A stretch of DNA of 54,783 nt from Bradyrhizobium uaiense (GTDB taxonomy: Bacteria; Pseudomonadota; Alphaproteobacteria; Rhizobiales; Xanthobacteraceae), in assembly GCF_010811875.1 (NCBI RefSeq), contig NZ_VKHP01000026.1:1-54783 (forward strand). The letters run 5' to 3'. Of the stretch, positions 1-8,908 are shown piece after piece (the first letter of the stretch is position 1; every line of letters starts with the position of its first letter). The position numbers and the translations under genes were made by a program. Below the pieces are notes generated by a model that saw only the letters and a program-made list of their open reading frames with translations, was not told the DNA's origin and did no database searches.

Positions 1-763
1 TCGCTTCCTTGTGGTCGGCGGTCTCGAACGTCACCTGCTCCAGCGCCATCGAGGCCTCCAGCAGCATGTTCACGCGCTCCTTGACGATCTGGTTGATCGA
101 CAGCTTGGTCCAGCGAATGGCCCAGGTCGGACCGTTGGCGAGCTCGACCGCGATCGCGCGGGCCTTCGCCAACACCTCTGCACGCGGCGCGACATGATTG
201 ACCAGCCCGATGCGCTCCGCCTCATTCCCCTTCAGGAGCGTGCCGCGAATCAGGAACTCCTTGGCCTTGTTGATCCCGATCAGCAGCGGCCAGATCACGG
301 TGCCGCCGTCGCCCGCAACCAGGCCGACGCGCGAGACGTGGGTGTCGCCGATCCGTGCGTCTTCGGCCATCACCGTGATGTCGCAGAGCAGCGCGTGGGT
401 TGCGGCAAGGCCGATGGCGTCGCCGTTGATCGCCGCGATGATCGGCTTGTCGAGCTCGAGCTGGCGGGTGACGCCACGGCGGCTGATCATGGGATCGTGC
501 ACCTCGCCCTCTTCGAGCACGTCGCCGCCAGGTCGCTCGGACATCGCCTTGACGTCGCCGCCGACGCTGAAGAAATCCCCGGCGCCGGTGAGCACCACGG
601 CGTTGACGGCGTGATCGTCGGCAAGATCGTCCCAGATCGTCCGCAGTTCACGAATCAGCTTCTGATTGATGGCATTGCGCGCCTGCGGGCGGTTCAGGGT
701 CACGGTTGCGACCTTGTCGGCGACTTCGACTGTCAGGCATTCATACTTGGCGTAATTGGACAC
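1..763 (-). CDS. Enoyl-CoA hydratase/isomerase, C-terminus cut by window edge
   Basis: Crotonase-family protein that would hydrate or isomerise enoyl-CoA esters in the cytoplasm. About 254 codons are visible and the 3' end lies outside the window. The start is GTG at 763, preceded by GGAGG six bases upstream. Crotonase landmarks are visible: LNRPQARNAIN near the N-terminus, the oxyanion-hole stretch GDFFSVGGDVKAM, and the second loop AAINGDAIGLA. The usual second acidic position in the GLVAGDGG stretch is Asp rather than the Glu of textbook hydratases, so the exact reaction (hydratase or isomerase) is open. It lies 57 bp downstream of the GntR regulator gene in the same direction and is probably co-transcribed with it. 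The divergent acyl-CoA dehydrogenase is a natural partner in a beta-oxidation-like route. Confidence 0.85.
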   Translation of the reverse strand, partial: MSNYAKYECLTVEVADKVATVTLNRPQARNAINQKLIRELRTIWDDLADDHAVNAVVLTGAGDFFSVGGDVKAMSERPGGDVLEEGEVHDPMISRRGVTRQLELDKPIIAAINGDAIGLAATHALLCDITVMAEDARIGDTHVSRVGLVAGDGGTVIWPLLIGINKAKEFLIRGTLLKGNEAERIGLVNHVAPRAEVLAKARAIAVELANGPTWAIRWTKLSINQIVKERVNMLLEASMALEQVTFETADHKEA

Positions 764-820
764 GTTTACCTCCGTTATTATTGCTGTTTCTGTATTGACT
801 AGCTCGCTGGCCCGCCGCGC

Positions 821-1684
821 CTACCGGCGCATTCCGGGCTGCACGTCCGCCAGTGCGACATGCAGCGACATCGCTCCCGGATCCTGCTCCAGCATGCGCT
901 GCACGGACTCCAGGTGCGATCGCAGCAACCGGCTCGCCGCCGCCACGTCTCTTTCGCTCAACGCCACCAGGAACTGCCGCCGCTTCTCGCCCAGCCGCGC
1001 CATCGCAACCCCGCTGGAAGCGACCTTGGCGTAGACGAAGCGCATGTGGATCTCGGTGACGGAATCCACGATCATTGCAATCACCTTGTTGCCCGTTGAG
1101 GCCGCCAGCAGCTTGTAGAACTCGCGCGAGCACTCGACCCGATCGAGCAGCCGGCCCTCCTTGGTGGCGAGTTCGGTGCGCGCGATGTTCGCTTCCAGCG
1201 CATCGAGATCGGCCCTTCGCGCATGCGCGCACGCCAGCTGCACCACGAGATCAAGCACGTGGACCCGCGCCTCCGACAGCTCCCGCACGGAAATCGTGCC
1301 GAGGCTCAGCATGTCGCGCATGACCTCGTTCATGCGGCGGGTGTCGCCCTGCTGGATGAAGGCGCCGCCCTTGACGCCCTTCTGCAGCCGCAGCACGCCG
1401 GCCATTTCGAGGCTGCGCAGCGCTTCGCGCAGCACGTTGCGGCTGACGCCGAGCTGCTGTGCCAATTCGCGCTCGGCTGGCAGCTTGTCGCCGGGCTTCA
1501 GCACGCCGAGCGCCAATTGCTCGCGAATCCGCTCGCAAATCTCCTCGAACGTCCGCCTTGTGTGGATCGGCTTGAATGTCGGCGCAGCCGCGGCCGCGGC
1601 ACGGTGATCGACGGCTCGCTCCCGCCGGTTTGGCGAGGCGGTACGGGAGCGCTGCGGCGCGCGAGGGCTTGACTTGGTGTTCAT
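821..1684 (-). CDS. GntR-family (FadR/FCD type) transcriptional regulator
   Basis: A 287-residue regulator with an N-terminal winged helix ([18 protein letters not shown], then [19 protein letters not shown]) and a helical C-terminal FCD-type ligand domain. The start chosen is ATG at 1684; longer in-frame starts would cross the divergent promoter and give a non-homologous leader. A basic, Ala-rich linker of about 45 residues precedes the DNA-binding domain. FCD regulators usually sense carboxylic acids or acyl-CoA. It is divergent from the acyl-CoA dehydrogenase at 1767 and directly upstream of the enoyl-CoA hydratase, so control of both is the simplest reading. A perfect inverted repeat in the shared 82-bp promoter region (1699-1713) is a candidate operator. 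Confidence 0.88.
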   Translation of the reverse strand: MNTKSSPRAPQRSRTASPNRRERAVDHRAAAAAAPTFKPIHTRRTFEEICERIREQLALGVLKPGDKLPAERELAQQLGVSRNVLREALRSLEMAGVLRLQKGVKGGAFIQQGDTRRMNEVMRDMLSLGTISVRELSEARVHVLDLVVQLACAHARRADLDALEANIARTELATKEGRLLDRVECSREFYKLLAASTGNKVIAMIVDSVTEIHMRFVYAKVASSGVAMARLGEKRRQFLVALSERDVAAASRLLRSHLESVQRMLEQDPGAMSLHVALADVQPGMRR

Positions 1685-1698
1685 GCGGTGGATTATTA

Positions 1699-1713
1699 AA
1701 TGGATCACCCATT
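1699..1713. promoter_or_regulatory. Candidate GntR operator, 15-bp inverted repeat
   Basis: AATGGATCACCCATT has perfect 5-bp arms around a 5-bp centre. It sits between the divergent regulator gene and the acyl-CoA dehydrogenase gene. The TGG/CCA core resembles FCD-type GntR operators, but the assignment is inferred from position and symmetry only. Confidence 0.4.
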
Positions 1714-1717
1714 CAAT

Positions 1718-1739
1718 GGAAGCCCCTTTTTGGGCTTCC
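1718..1739 (+). other. Stem-loop in the acyl-CoA dehydrogenase leader
   Basis: GGAAGCCC and GGGCTTCC form a perfect 8-bp stem around a 6-base pyrimidine loop. It lies 27 bp before the ATG at 1767 and just after the candidate operator. It is not followed by a T-tract, so it is not an obvious terminator. A leader RNA structure or a second protein-binding site is possible. Confidence 0.4.
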
Positions 1740-1766
1740 GACAAAGAAAACGAAACGGGAGTCCGC

Positions 1767-2906
1767 ATGAGTTTTTCCGAGGAGCAGGTCGCTTTCCGCG
1801 ACAACGTGCGCAGAATGGTCGCCAGGCACGTGGCGCCGATAGCCGCCGAGATCGACGAGACCGACCGCTTCCCGCTCGAGCTGGTCAAGCTGTTCGGCGA
1901 GATGGGGCTGATGCAGCTCTGGGTGCCGGAGCGCTACGGCGGCCCGAACGGCAATCTGACCATGGCCTGCATCGCGCGCGAGGAGATCTCGAAGGTCTCG
2001 CCGGCCTGCGCATCGATCGCGGCACTCAACACGATGTTCATCATGCCGCTGCTGCATTTCGGCTCGGAGGAGCAGCGCAAGAAATACCTGCCGATCATCG
2101 CCCAGGGCGGCGTGGTCACGGCAATCGCGATCTCGGAACCGCAGGCCGGCTCCGACGTCGCCGCGCTGAATACCCGCGCCCGGAAGGATGGCGACAGCTA
2201 TGTTCTCAACGGCCGCAAGCAATGGTGCAGCTACGGTGTCGCCGCCGACTACATCGTGGTGATGGCGCGGACAAGTGACGGCGCCGGCGCTGACGGCATC
2301 AGCGCCTTCATTGTCGAGCCGAAGACGATGCCGGGCATCACGTTCGGCCGCCACGAGCGCAAGATGGGATTTCGCGGCGCCCCCAACACGCCGATCTTCT
2401 TCGACAATGTCCGGGTCCCGGCGGAAAATCTGGTCGGCGAGGAAGGCAAGGGTTTTCGCGCGTCGATGCGCGCGCTCGACCTCAACCGTCCGACCATCGG
2501 CGCGCAGTCCGTCGGCCTTGCGCAGGGCGCACTGGACGCCTGCGTCGCCTACGCCAAGGAGCGCAAGCAGTTCAAGCAACCGATCGCCGAGTTCCAGGGC
2601 GTCCAGTTCATGCTCGCCGACATGGCGATGCAGATCGAGGCGGCCCGCGCGCTGGTCTACGAATGCGCCCGCGCGGGCGACGCAGGCGACTGGAAGCGCC
2701 TCAACGTGCTCGCCAGCATGGCGAAATGCGTCGGCAGCGACATGGCCATGAAGGTGACGACCGACGCCGTCCAGATCTTCGGCGGCTATGGCTACACCAT
2801 GGACTATCCGGTCGAACGCATGATGCGCGACGCCAAGCTGACCCAGATTTTTGAGGGCACCAACCAGATCCAACGCGTGGTGATCGCCCGCGAGCTGCTG
2901 CGCTAG
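1767..2906 (+). CDS. Acyl-CoA dehydrogenase
   Basis: A 379-residue FAD-dependent acyl-CoA dehydrogenase, the usual family length. It would introduce the 2,3-double bond into an acyl-CoA thioester and pass electrons to ETF. The three-domain order is visible: N-terminal helices ([16 protein letters not shown]), a middle beta domain with [12 protein letters not shown] and the NGRKQW stretch, and a C-terminal helical domain. The C-terminal FEGTNQIQ carries the Glu expected as catalytic base in short/medium-chain members. The ATG at 1767 follows GGGAG at good spacing; an upstream TTG in frame would cross the promoter. It is divergent from the GntR regulator and followed 41 bp later by a binding-protein gene. 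The acyl substrate is not determinable; branched-chain acyl-CoA is plausible given the Liv-type neighbour. Confidence 0.93.
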   Translation: MSFSEEQVAFRDNVRRMVARHVAPIAAEIDETDRFPLELVKLFGEMGLMQLWVPERYGGPNGNLTMACIAREEISKVSPACASIAALNTMFIMPLLHFGSEEQRKKYLPIIAQGGVVTAIAISEPQAGSDVAALNTRARKDGDSYVLNGRKQWCSYGVAADYIVVMARTSDGAGADGISAFIVEPKTMPGITFGRHERKMGFRGAPNTPIFFDNVRVPAENLVGEEGKGFRASMRALDLNRPTIGAQSVGLAQGALDACVAYAKERKQFKQPIAEFQGVQFMLADMAMQIEAARALVYECARAGDAGDWKRLNVLASMAKCVGSDMAMKVTTDAVQIFGGYGYTMDYPVERMMRDAKLTQIFEGTNQIQRVVIARELLR

Positions 2907-2947
2907 TGCCGACCGATTTCAAGAAACGATTACGGGGAGAAACGACC

Positions 2948-4159
2948 TTGAACCACATCATCAACCGGGCATTGATAGCCGGCGCGCTGTCGGCCCTGCT
3001 GGCGGAACCTTCCTACGCTCAAAAAGCCTATGATCCCGGCGCCAGCGACACCGAGATCAAGCTCGGCCAATCGACGCCCCTGAGCGGCCCCGCATCCGCG
3101 TTCGGCGCGGGCGCCGGACGGGCGGTGGTCGGCTACTTCGAGATGCTGAACGCCAAAGGCGGCATCAACGGCCGCAAGATCAACTTCACGCAGCTCGACA
3201 ATGCCTACAGCGCGCCGAAAGCGGTCGAACAATCACGCAAGCTGATCGAGGATGTCGGCGTATTGGCAGAGGTCGGTACGATCGGCACCGCGCCCAACGT
3301 CGCCATCCAGAAGTACCTGAACGCCAAGCAGGTGCCGCAGCTGTTCATCACCGCCGGCGGACGCCGCTTCAATGATCCCAAGGCATTTCCCTGGACCATC
3401 CCGCTCTATCCCGACTTCGAAACCGAAGGCCGCGTCGTCGCCAAGTACATCCTGAGCGCAAAGCCCGACGCCAGGATCGGCGTGCTCTACCAGAACGACG
3501 ACTATGGCAAGGACTACCTCAAGGGCCTCCGCGCCGGGCTCGGCCCGAAAGCCGAGCTGATCGTCGCCCAGACCTCCTACGAGCTCGCCGATCCAACGAT
3601 CGACTCGCAGATCGTTCAGCTGAAGGCCGCCGGTGTCGACACCCTGATCGAGCAGTCGTCGTCGAAAGCAGCAGCGCAATCGATCCGCAAGGTTCACGAG
3701 CTCGGCTGGAAGCCGCTGCACGTGATCGGCGGCTCGACCGCATCGGTCGAAACCATCCTTAAGCCCGCAGGCCTCGAAGCATCCAAAGGACTTGTCACGA
3801 CGCAATTCCTCAAGCAACCGGGCGACCCGGCCTGGGCCAATGATGAAGAGGTCAAGGACTACAAGGAGTTCTTGAAAGCGTACGCGCCTTCAGCCAATCC
3901 GGACGACTATTCCGTGCTCGTCGCATATATGAACGTGCATGCCGTGGAGCTGGCGCTGCGCAAATGCGGCGACGACCTGACCCGCCAGAACCTCATGAAG
4001 CAGGCGACCTCGCTGAATGGCGAACGATTGCCGATGATGCTGCCAGGCGTCGCGATCAGCACCGGGCCGGTAGACTACACACCCTTCAGGACTCTGCGGA
4101 TTGCGACATTCGACGGAGAAAGCTGGTCCTTGACCGGCGCGCCTCTATCGGCCGACTAG
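2948..4159 (+). CDS. Branched-chain amino-acid-type ABC substrate-binding protein
   Basis: A 403-residue periplasmic binding protein of the LivJ/LivK (Peripla_BP_6) family. I chose TTG at 2948 because GGGGAG lies eight bases upstream and the chain then begins with a normal signal peptide ending near EPSYAQ. The in-frame GTG at 2906 has no such site. Mature landmarks are IKLGQSTPLSGPAS, the NAKGGINGRKI stretch and IGVLYQNDDYGKDYLKG, all typical of the family. No permease or ATPase gene is adjacent on this strand, so it is an orphan binding protein that must share membrane components. Co-orientation with the acyl-CoA dehydrogenase suggests uptake of the precursor of that pathway; the ligand is unknown. 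Confidence 0.9.
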   Translation: MNHIINRALIAGALSALLAEPSYAQKAYDPGASDTEIKLGQSTPLSGPASAFGAGAGRAVVGYFEMLNAKGGINGRKINFTQLDNAYSAPKAVEQSRKLIEDVGVLAEVGTIGTAPNVAIQKYLNAKQVPQLFITAGGRRFNDPKAFPWTIPLYPDFETEGRVVAKYILSAKPDARIGVLYQNDDYGKDYLKGLRAGLGPKAELIVAQTSYELADPTIDSQIVQLKAAGVDTLIEQSSSKAAAQSIRKVHELGWKPLHVIGGSTASVETILKPAGLEASKGLVTTQFLKQPGDPAWANDEEVKDYKEFLKAYAPSANPDDYSVLVAYMNVHAVELALRKCGDDLTRQNLMKQATSLNGERLPMMLPGVAISTGPVDYTPFRTLRIATFDGESWSLTGAPLSAD

Positions 4160-4241
4160 AACGGATGAGACCGCGGGCGAGAGCCAGCGCGGCTCTCGCT
4201 GCGTCAGGACAATAGGCCGGCCCGCCCGACTCAACTCAAAA

Positions 4242-4264
4242 ATCGAAAACAACCCCATGCAAAG
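4242..4264. repeat. 23-bp dispersed repeat, copy 1
   Basis: A 23-bp sequence beginning ATCGAAAACAACC and ending CATGCAAAG. It is identical to positions 51389-51411. Both copies are intergenic, near the 3' ends of genes. I recall this string as frequent in Bradyrhizobium genomes, but that is from memory. The rest of the 239-bp gap from 4160 to 4398 shows nothing else I can name. Confidence 0.7.
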
Positions 4265-4398
4265 TAGCGCCCGGGAGCACCCCGGTTCGGACCGTCGCCT
4301 GCCAGCGAAAGCAAAATCATAGCCTCGCTTCCGCTCGAACTCATGAAGTCCCAGACTCAGACCCCGAGCCACTCCAAGCCGGACGCCTGCGCGATCTC

Positions 4399-5298
4399 CT
4401 ATGCGGGATGTCGCCCCTGAAGCAGTTCATTCCGAACCCGATGCTCGCTCTCCGGATCGGAAGCCTGTCCAACCCGCTGTTGGACATGTCCCTGAATTGC
4501 ATCGATGACGTTTGACGAATGGGTCACGAAGCCAAAGCATTTCTTGACGTTGAACAGCGTTGCTTCAACACAGAAGCCCGGCGAGGTCGTTGCGCAGCAG
4601 TCTTCGACCAGGAGGCAACCGTAACCCAGGAAATTCGCGTCGGTGAGCGAATGCAGCACGCATTGATCGGTGTTGACGCCGGCAAACAGGATCGTCTTGG
4701 TTCCGAGGTTGCGCAGGATGCTGTCCAGCGGCGTGTCCCAGAAGCCGCTGATCCGGTATTTGTCGACGTGAATGTCCTCGGGCTCCTGCTTCAATTCATC
4801 GACGACCGCCGCGGCCCAGCTGTCCTTCTGCAACACACGCGCGCCACTGCCCGGCAAGGCCTCGCCAAGACCGATGCCGACCCCCTTCGGCTTGTACAGA
4901 TGGAGCTGGTTGGGCGCCATGTTCTTGAGATCGGGCCGATTGCCCCAGTTCAGCCAGATCACGTGCACGCCGGCGTTCCGCAAGACAGGGAGAAGCTTCT
5001 GCAGCGGCTCGATCGGCGCCCGATCCGGCGTGTGATCGAGGCCGAGATGGTCGACCCATCCCCCCTTCGCGCAGAAGTCGTTCTGCATGTCGACGACGAT
5101 CAGAGCGGTGCGGTGCAGGTCGACCGTCACCGTTTGAGGCTGCGCGTCGATCGTGACGGCCTTGGGTGGCGGTGCCGCCATCGCCATGTTGACGTTGTTG
5201 TCGTCGACCAGCCATTTGTAGCCGGGAGCAGACCCGAGGGGTTTGGCGGTGCCAGGTGCTGCGGATTCGGCGGCCTTTGCTAAAGTGGAACTCGTCAT
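4399..5298 (-). CDS. Cysteine hydrolase (isochorismatase / biuret-hydrolase-like)
   Basis: A 299-residue member of the isochorismatase-like amidohydrolase family. The expected Asp-Lys-Cys catalytic set is visible: D70 in LIVVDMQNDF, K180 in DKYRISGFWDTPL, and C213 in GVNTDQCVLHS. Relatives hydrolyse ureido or amide compounds such as biuret, N-carbamoylsarcosine and ureidoacrylate. About 55 residues precede the core domain, an extension rather than a clear signal peptide. The start is ATG at 5298 behind GGGAGGAAAG. It is the last gene of the eleven-gene fdrA/arcC operon, 44 bp after the second permease. I infer that it acts on a ureido or carbamoyl compound of that pathway, but the substrate cannot be assigned. 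Confidence 0.85.
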   Translation of the reverse strand: MTSSTLAKAAESAAPGTAKPLGSAPGYKWLVDDNNVNMAMAAPPPKAVTIDAQPQTVTVDLHRTALIVVDMQNDFCAKGGWVDHLGLDHTPDRAPIEPLQKLLPVLRNAGVHVIWLNWGNRPDLKNMAPNQLHLYKPKGVGIGLGEALPGSGARVLQKDSWAAAVVDELKQEPEDIHVDKYRISGFWDTPLDSILRNLGTKTILFAGVNTDQCVLHSLTDANFLGYGCLLVEDCCATTSPGFCVEATLFNVKKCFGFVTHSSNVIDAIQGHVQQRVGQASDPESEHRVRNELLQGRHPA

Positions 5299-5342
5299 CG
5301 GACTTTCCTCCCTTGCATATGTTTTCTTGAAGTCGGTTGCGA

Positions 5343-6266
5343 TCAGCCGCCGCGTTCGAACGGAATGGTCAGCGCTGAGGGCTGCCGGCTTTTTCCGACG
5401 AAGCCCGCGATGGCGACCAGCGCCAGCAGATATGGCAGCAGCAACAGAAGCGCGACCGGCACATCGAGCTGCAACGCCGGCACCAGGAATTGCAGCGCGG
5501 TCGCGAAGCCGAACAGCAGGCACGCCGCCAGCGTGTACCAGGGATTCCAGCCGCCGAAGATCACGGCCGTGATCGCGAGATAGCCAGCTCCCTTGGTCAT
5601 GTTCTCGGTGAACGTATTGCTGTCCGCGACCGACATGAAGGCGCCGCCGAGGCCCGCCAGGATGCCGGCGTAGAGCACGCCGAGATAGCGCGTCCTGGCG
5701 ACGCTGATGCCGGCCTTGTCCGCGGCGCGTGGATCCTCGCCGACCGCCCGCACCGCCAGCCCGAAGGACGTATATTTCAGGATCAGCCAGGTCACGACGA
5801 CCATCAGGATGCTGACATAGGCAAGGCCGGTCTGGTTCGCCAACGCCGGCCCGATTACCGGGATATGCACGAGCCACGGCAGATTGAGCTGCGCGAATCC
5901 GGGGATCGGATCGCGCGACAGCGGCCCGAATATCTCACGGTAGAGAAACGTTGTTGATCCCAGCGCCAGGATGTTGAACCCGATCCCCACCACCAATTGA
6001 TTGGCACGCAATGTCACGCTCAACACGGCCTGCGCGCCAGCAACCGCCGTCGCGACCAATACGCCGGCCGCGACGCCAATGAGCGGCGAGCCGGTCGCCC
6101 ACGATGCCAGCGCCGCCGTGAAAGCCGACATCAGCATCATGCCGTCGAGGCTGAGGTTGAGCACGCCGGCGCGCTCGCTCAGCATCTCGCCCGTTGCGGC
6201 GAAAATGATCGGAACCGCGAGGCGAAGTCCGGAACCGATGAACACAGGCATGTGTTCGTCAATCAT
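5343..6266 (-). CDS. BMP-type ABC transporter permease 2
   Basis: A 307-residue inner-membrane permease of the BPD_transp_2 family used by sugar and nucleoside (BmpA-type) importers. It has about eight to ten hydrophobic segments. The signature stretch GEMLSERAGVLNLSLDGMM near the N-terminus is characteristic of the second permease of nucleoside-type systems. The start ATG at 6266 overlaps the TGA of the preceding permease (ATGA), indicating translational coupling. It works with the permease at 6263-7363, the ATPase at 7356-8906 and the binding protein at 8909-9898. Confidence 0.9.
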   Translation of the reverse strand: MIDEHMPVFIGSGLRLAVPIIFAATGEMLSERAGVLNLSLDGMMLMSAFTAALASWATGSPLIGVAAGVLVATAVAGAQAVLSVTLRANQLVVGIGFNILALGSTTFLYREIFGPLSRDPIPGFAQLNLPWLVHIPVIGPALANQTGLAYVSILMVVVTWLILKYTSFGLAVRAVGEDPRAADKAGISVARTRYLGVLYAGILAGLGGAFMSVADSNTFTENMTKGAGYLAITAVIFGGWNPWYTLAACLLFGFATALQFLVPALQLDVPVALLLLLPYLLALVAIAGFVGKSRQPSALTIPFERGG

Positions 6267-7363
6267 CGGGTCACCGTTCGGTTGGTGAGGAGCGCGGAGG
6301 CGGCAATGACGATGACGATCAGGCCCTGGCAGATCAGAACGACGGCGGACGGGACGTGCGCCGAGATTTCCATGTTGATCGATCCCGAGCGCAGGAATCC
6401 GAACAGCAACGCCCCGATCACGACGCCGACGGCCGAGCCGCGCGACAGCAGGCCGACCACCAGGCCGTCGAATCCGTAACCGGACGAGAAATCGCTCGTC
6501 AGATAGAACTGCTGGCCGAGGATCATGATCGCGCCGCCGAGACCGCCCAGGCCGCCGGACACCGTCATTGCGAGGATCACGTAGAAGCTCGTCCGCATGC
6601 CCGCACGGCGGGAGGCCGTCGCGTTCAGGCCGACGGCGCGCAGCCGCAGGCCGAGCGTAGAGTGCTTGAGCACCAGCCACACCACGACGACCGCGATCGC
6701 TGCAATCAGCAAACCGATATGGAGCGGAGAGCCATTGTCCGGGAATAGCAGCGGCAGTTTGGTCGAATCCGGAATCTCCGCCGATTCCGGCAGCGACGAC
6801 ACGTCGCTGATTGGCTTGCGCAGCAAATGGAAGGACTCGACCGACCAGTACACCAGCGGCAGCGCGATGAAGCTCAACAGCAATGTGCTGATGACCTCGT
6901 TGGTGCCGCGTGCCGCCTTGAGGAAGCCCGCCAGGCCGCCCCAGACGGCACCGGCGACGGTTCCCACGGCGAGCGGCACGATGAACGCCAGTCCCAACGG
7001 CAGGCCACCGGCGCCATGGAGAGCCGCCGCGGTCGCGAACATACCGCCCATCGCGATCTGCCCCTCGCCTCCCACATTGGTCAGGTTCGCACGGCTGGCG
7101 AAGATGAAGCCGAGACCGACCAGCGCGAGGCTGATGGCGCGATTGATCGAAGCACCGATGTTGAAATCGCTTCCCGCCATGCCGTCCCAGAAGGCTTCGA
7201 TCGCCTCGACGACGGACGCACCGGTGGCAGCGATGATGAGCAGGCCGATCCCGAGCGCGATGACGGTCGACACTACGGGAACCAGAACCTGCAGCGGCAC
7301 GAGCTTGCGCCGCGTGCCCTGCGCAAGCTTCGGATTTTTCATGACCATGGCTAACCTAGACAT
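6263..7363 (-). CDS. BMP-type ABC transporter permease 1
   Basis: A 366-residue inner-membrane permease of the BPD_transp_2 family, longer than its partner as is usual for the first permease of BmpA-type importers. It has multiple hydrophobic helices and the family stretch FASRANLTNVGGEGQIAMGG. ATG at 7363 overlaps the ATPase stop by eight bases. ATG at 7348 is an alternative with a weaker ribosome site. Its stop overlaps the next permease start by four bases. It is part of the four-gene importer embedded in the fdrA/arcC operon. Confidence 0.9.
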   Translation of the reverse strand: MSRLAMVMKNPKLAQGTRRKLVPLQVLVPVVSTVIALGIGLLIIAATGASVVEAIEAFWDGMAGSDFNIGASINRAISLALVGLGFIFASRANLTNVGGEGQIAMGGMFATAAALHGAGGLPLGLAFIVPLAVGTVAGAVWGGLAGFLKAARGTNEVISTLLLSFIALPLVYWSVESFHLLRKPISDVSSLPESAEIPDSTKLPLLFPDNGSPLHIGLLIAAIAVVVVWLVLKHSTLGLRLRAVGLNATASRRAGMRTSFYVILAMTVSGGLGGLGGAIMILGQQFYLTSDFSSGYGFDGLVVGLLSRGSAVGVVIGALLFGFLRSGSINMEISAHVPSAVVLICQGLIVIVIAASALLTNRTVTR

Positions 7364-8906
7364 GCGCGTGCCCCGACATCATCGCCCCGATCGCCTCACG
7401 GCTGAACGACCCGGCAGCGAGCTCGCCAACCAGCTTTCCGCGGTAGATCACCGCGATCCGATCCGACACAGCCATCAGCTCCTCGAGCTCGCTGGAGATC
7501 AAAAGCACCCCGAGACCATCATCGCGGGCCGCACGGATGCGATTGTAGACAGCCTCGATCGCACCGACGTCGAGCCCGCGCGTCGGCTGCGCCGCGAGCA
7601 GGAACACCAGCGGATCGAGCGAGAGCTCGCGTGCGAGCACCGCCTTCTGCTGATTGCCGCCGGAGAGGCTCGCCATCGAAACATCAGGGCTGCTCGCGCG
7701 CACGTCGAAGTCGCGCATCATCGTCTCCGCCGCCTTGCGGCGCGCCGATTTGTCGAGCAGGCCAAAGCGGCTGAATTTTCCGATCGCGCCGAGATAGAGG
7801 TTCTCGGCCACCGACAATTCCTTGATGCATGCCACCGCATGGCGATCCTCGGGAACGATGCCGACACCGGCATCCGTGATCTCTTGCGGCGTGCAGCCCG
7901 TGACCTGTGTCCCGCCGACGACGATCGCGCCTGCGCTTGGCGCGGCGAGACCAGCCAGGATCAACCCGAGCTCGCTCTGACCGTTGCCCTCGACGCCCGC
8001 GATCCCGACGATCTCGCCGGTGCCGACCGTGAGGCTCAACCCGTCCAGCCTCGGCACCCCATGCGGGTCGCGATACACGAGGTCCGAGATCTGCAGCACC
8101 GCCTCACCCGGCGACGTCGGACCAACCGAGCTGGATTTCGCCGGCGTCTTGCCCTCGATATCGACCGCTGCGGCGAGCACCGAACCTGCCGACTGGACAT
8201 CGCGGCCGACCATGGAGCGCACCAGCGACCGGATGTCGGCGCCCTCCATCGCGACGGTCTCGATGATCCGGCCCTGCCGCAGAACGGTCGTGCGATCGGC
8301 CACGCGGCTGATTTCGCCGAGCTTGTGCGTCACCAGGATCACGGATTTTCCGCGCAGCGCCACCTGGCGGCAGATCGCCAGCAGCGCGTCGATCTCGTCC
8401 GGCTGCAGCACGGCCGTCGGTTCGTCGAGCACGAGCAGTTGCGGATCGCCGAGCAGGCATTTGATGATCTCGACCCGCTGCCGCTCACCGACCGAGAGCT
8501 CGTCGATCCGCGCCTCGGGGTCGATCTCGAGCCCGTATTCCGCGGCGAGCTGCTCCATCCGCACGATGATATCTTGCGGCTTCAGCACCGCGCTGGCGCG
8601 GCCGAGCATCAGGTTCTCGGCCACGGTCATGTTGGGCACCAGGCTGAAATGCTGATGCACCATCACGACGCCGCGTTGCAGCGCTTCCGCCGGGCCACGC
8701 GGATCAAACGGCTCTCCGCCCAGCGTCATCGTGCCGGCATCCGGCCGGTGCACCCCGAACACCAGATTGCACAATGTCGACTTGCCGGCGCCGTTCTCGC
8801 CAAGCAGGCAGTGCACCTCGCCGCGCTCGATCAGCAGCGATATGTCGTCGAGCGCGGTAAAAGCCCCGAAGCGCTTGGTCAGACCAGACAGTTCGAGAAG
8901 AGCCAC
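7356..8906 (-). CDS. BMP-type ABC transporter ATPase, two ATP-binding domains
   Basis: A 516-residue cytoplasmic ATPase with two nucleotide-binding domains, the arrangement found in sugar and nucleoside importers. Domain 1 has Walker A GENGAGKST, signature LSVGERQRVE and Walker B LLVLDEP. Domain 2 has the degenerate Walker A GVEGNGQSE and signature LSGGNQQKAV, as is normal for the second half. The GTG start at 8906 follows the binding-protein TGA by two bases, so translation is coupled. It powers the two permeases downstream. Confidence 0.92.
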   Translation of the reverse strand: MALLELSGLTKRFGAFTALDDISLLIERGEVHCLLGENGAGKSTLCNLVFGVHRPDAGTMTLGGEPFDPRGPAEALQRGVVMVHQHFSLVPNMTVAENLMLGRASAVLKPQDIIVRMEQLAAEYGLEIDPEARIDELSVGERQRVEIIKCLLGDPQLLVLDEPTAVLQPDEIDALLAICRQVALRGKSVILVTHKLGEISRVADRTTVLRQGRIIETVAMEGADIRSLVRSMVGRDVQSAGSVLAAAVDIEGKTPAKSSSVGPTSPGEAVLQISDLVYRDPHGVPRLDGLSLTVGTGEIVGIAGVEGNGQSELGLILAGLAAPSAGAIVVGGTQVTGCTPQEITDAGVGIVPEDRHAVACIKELSVAENLYLGAIGKFSRFGLLDKSARRKAAETMMRDFDVRASSPDVSMASLSGGNQQKAVLARELSLDPLVFLLAAQPTRGLDVGAIEAVYNRIRAARDDGLGVLLISSELEELMAVSDRIAVIYRGKLVGELAAGSFSREAIGAMMSGHAHV

Positions 8907-8908
8907 GA

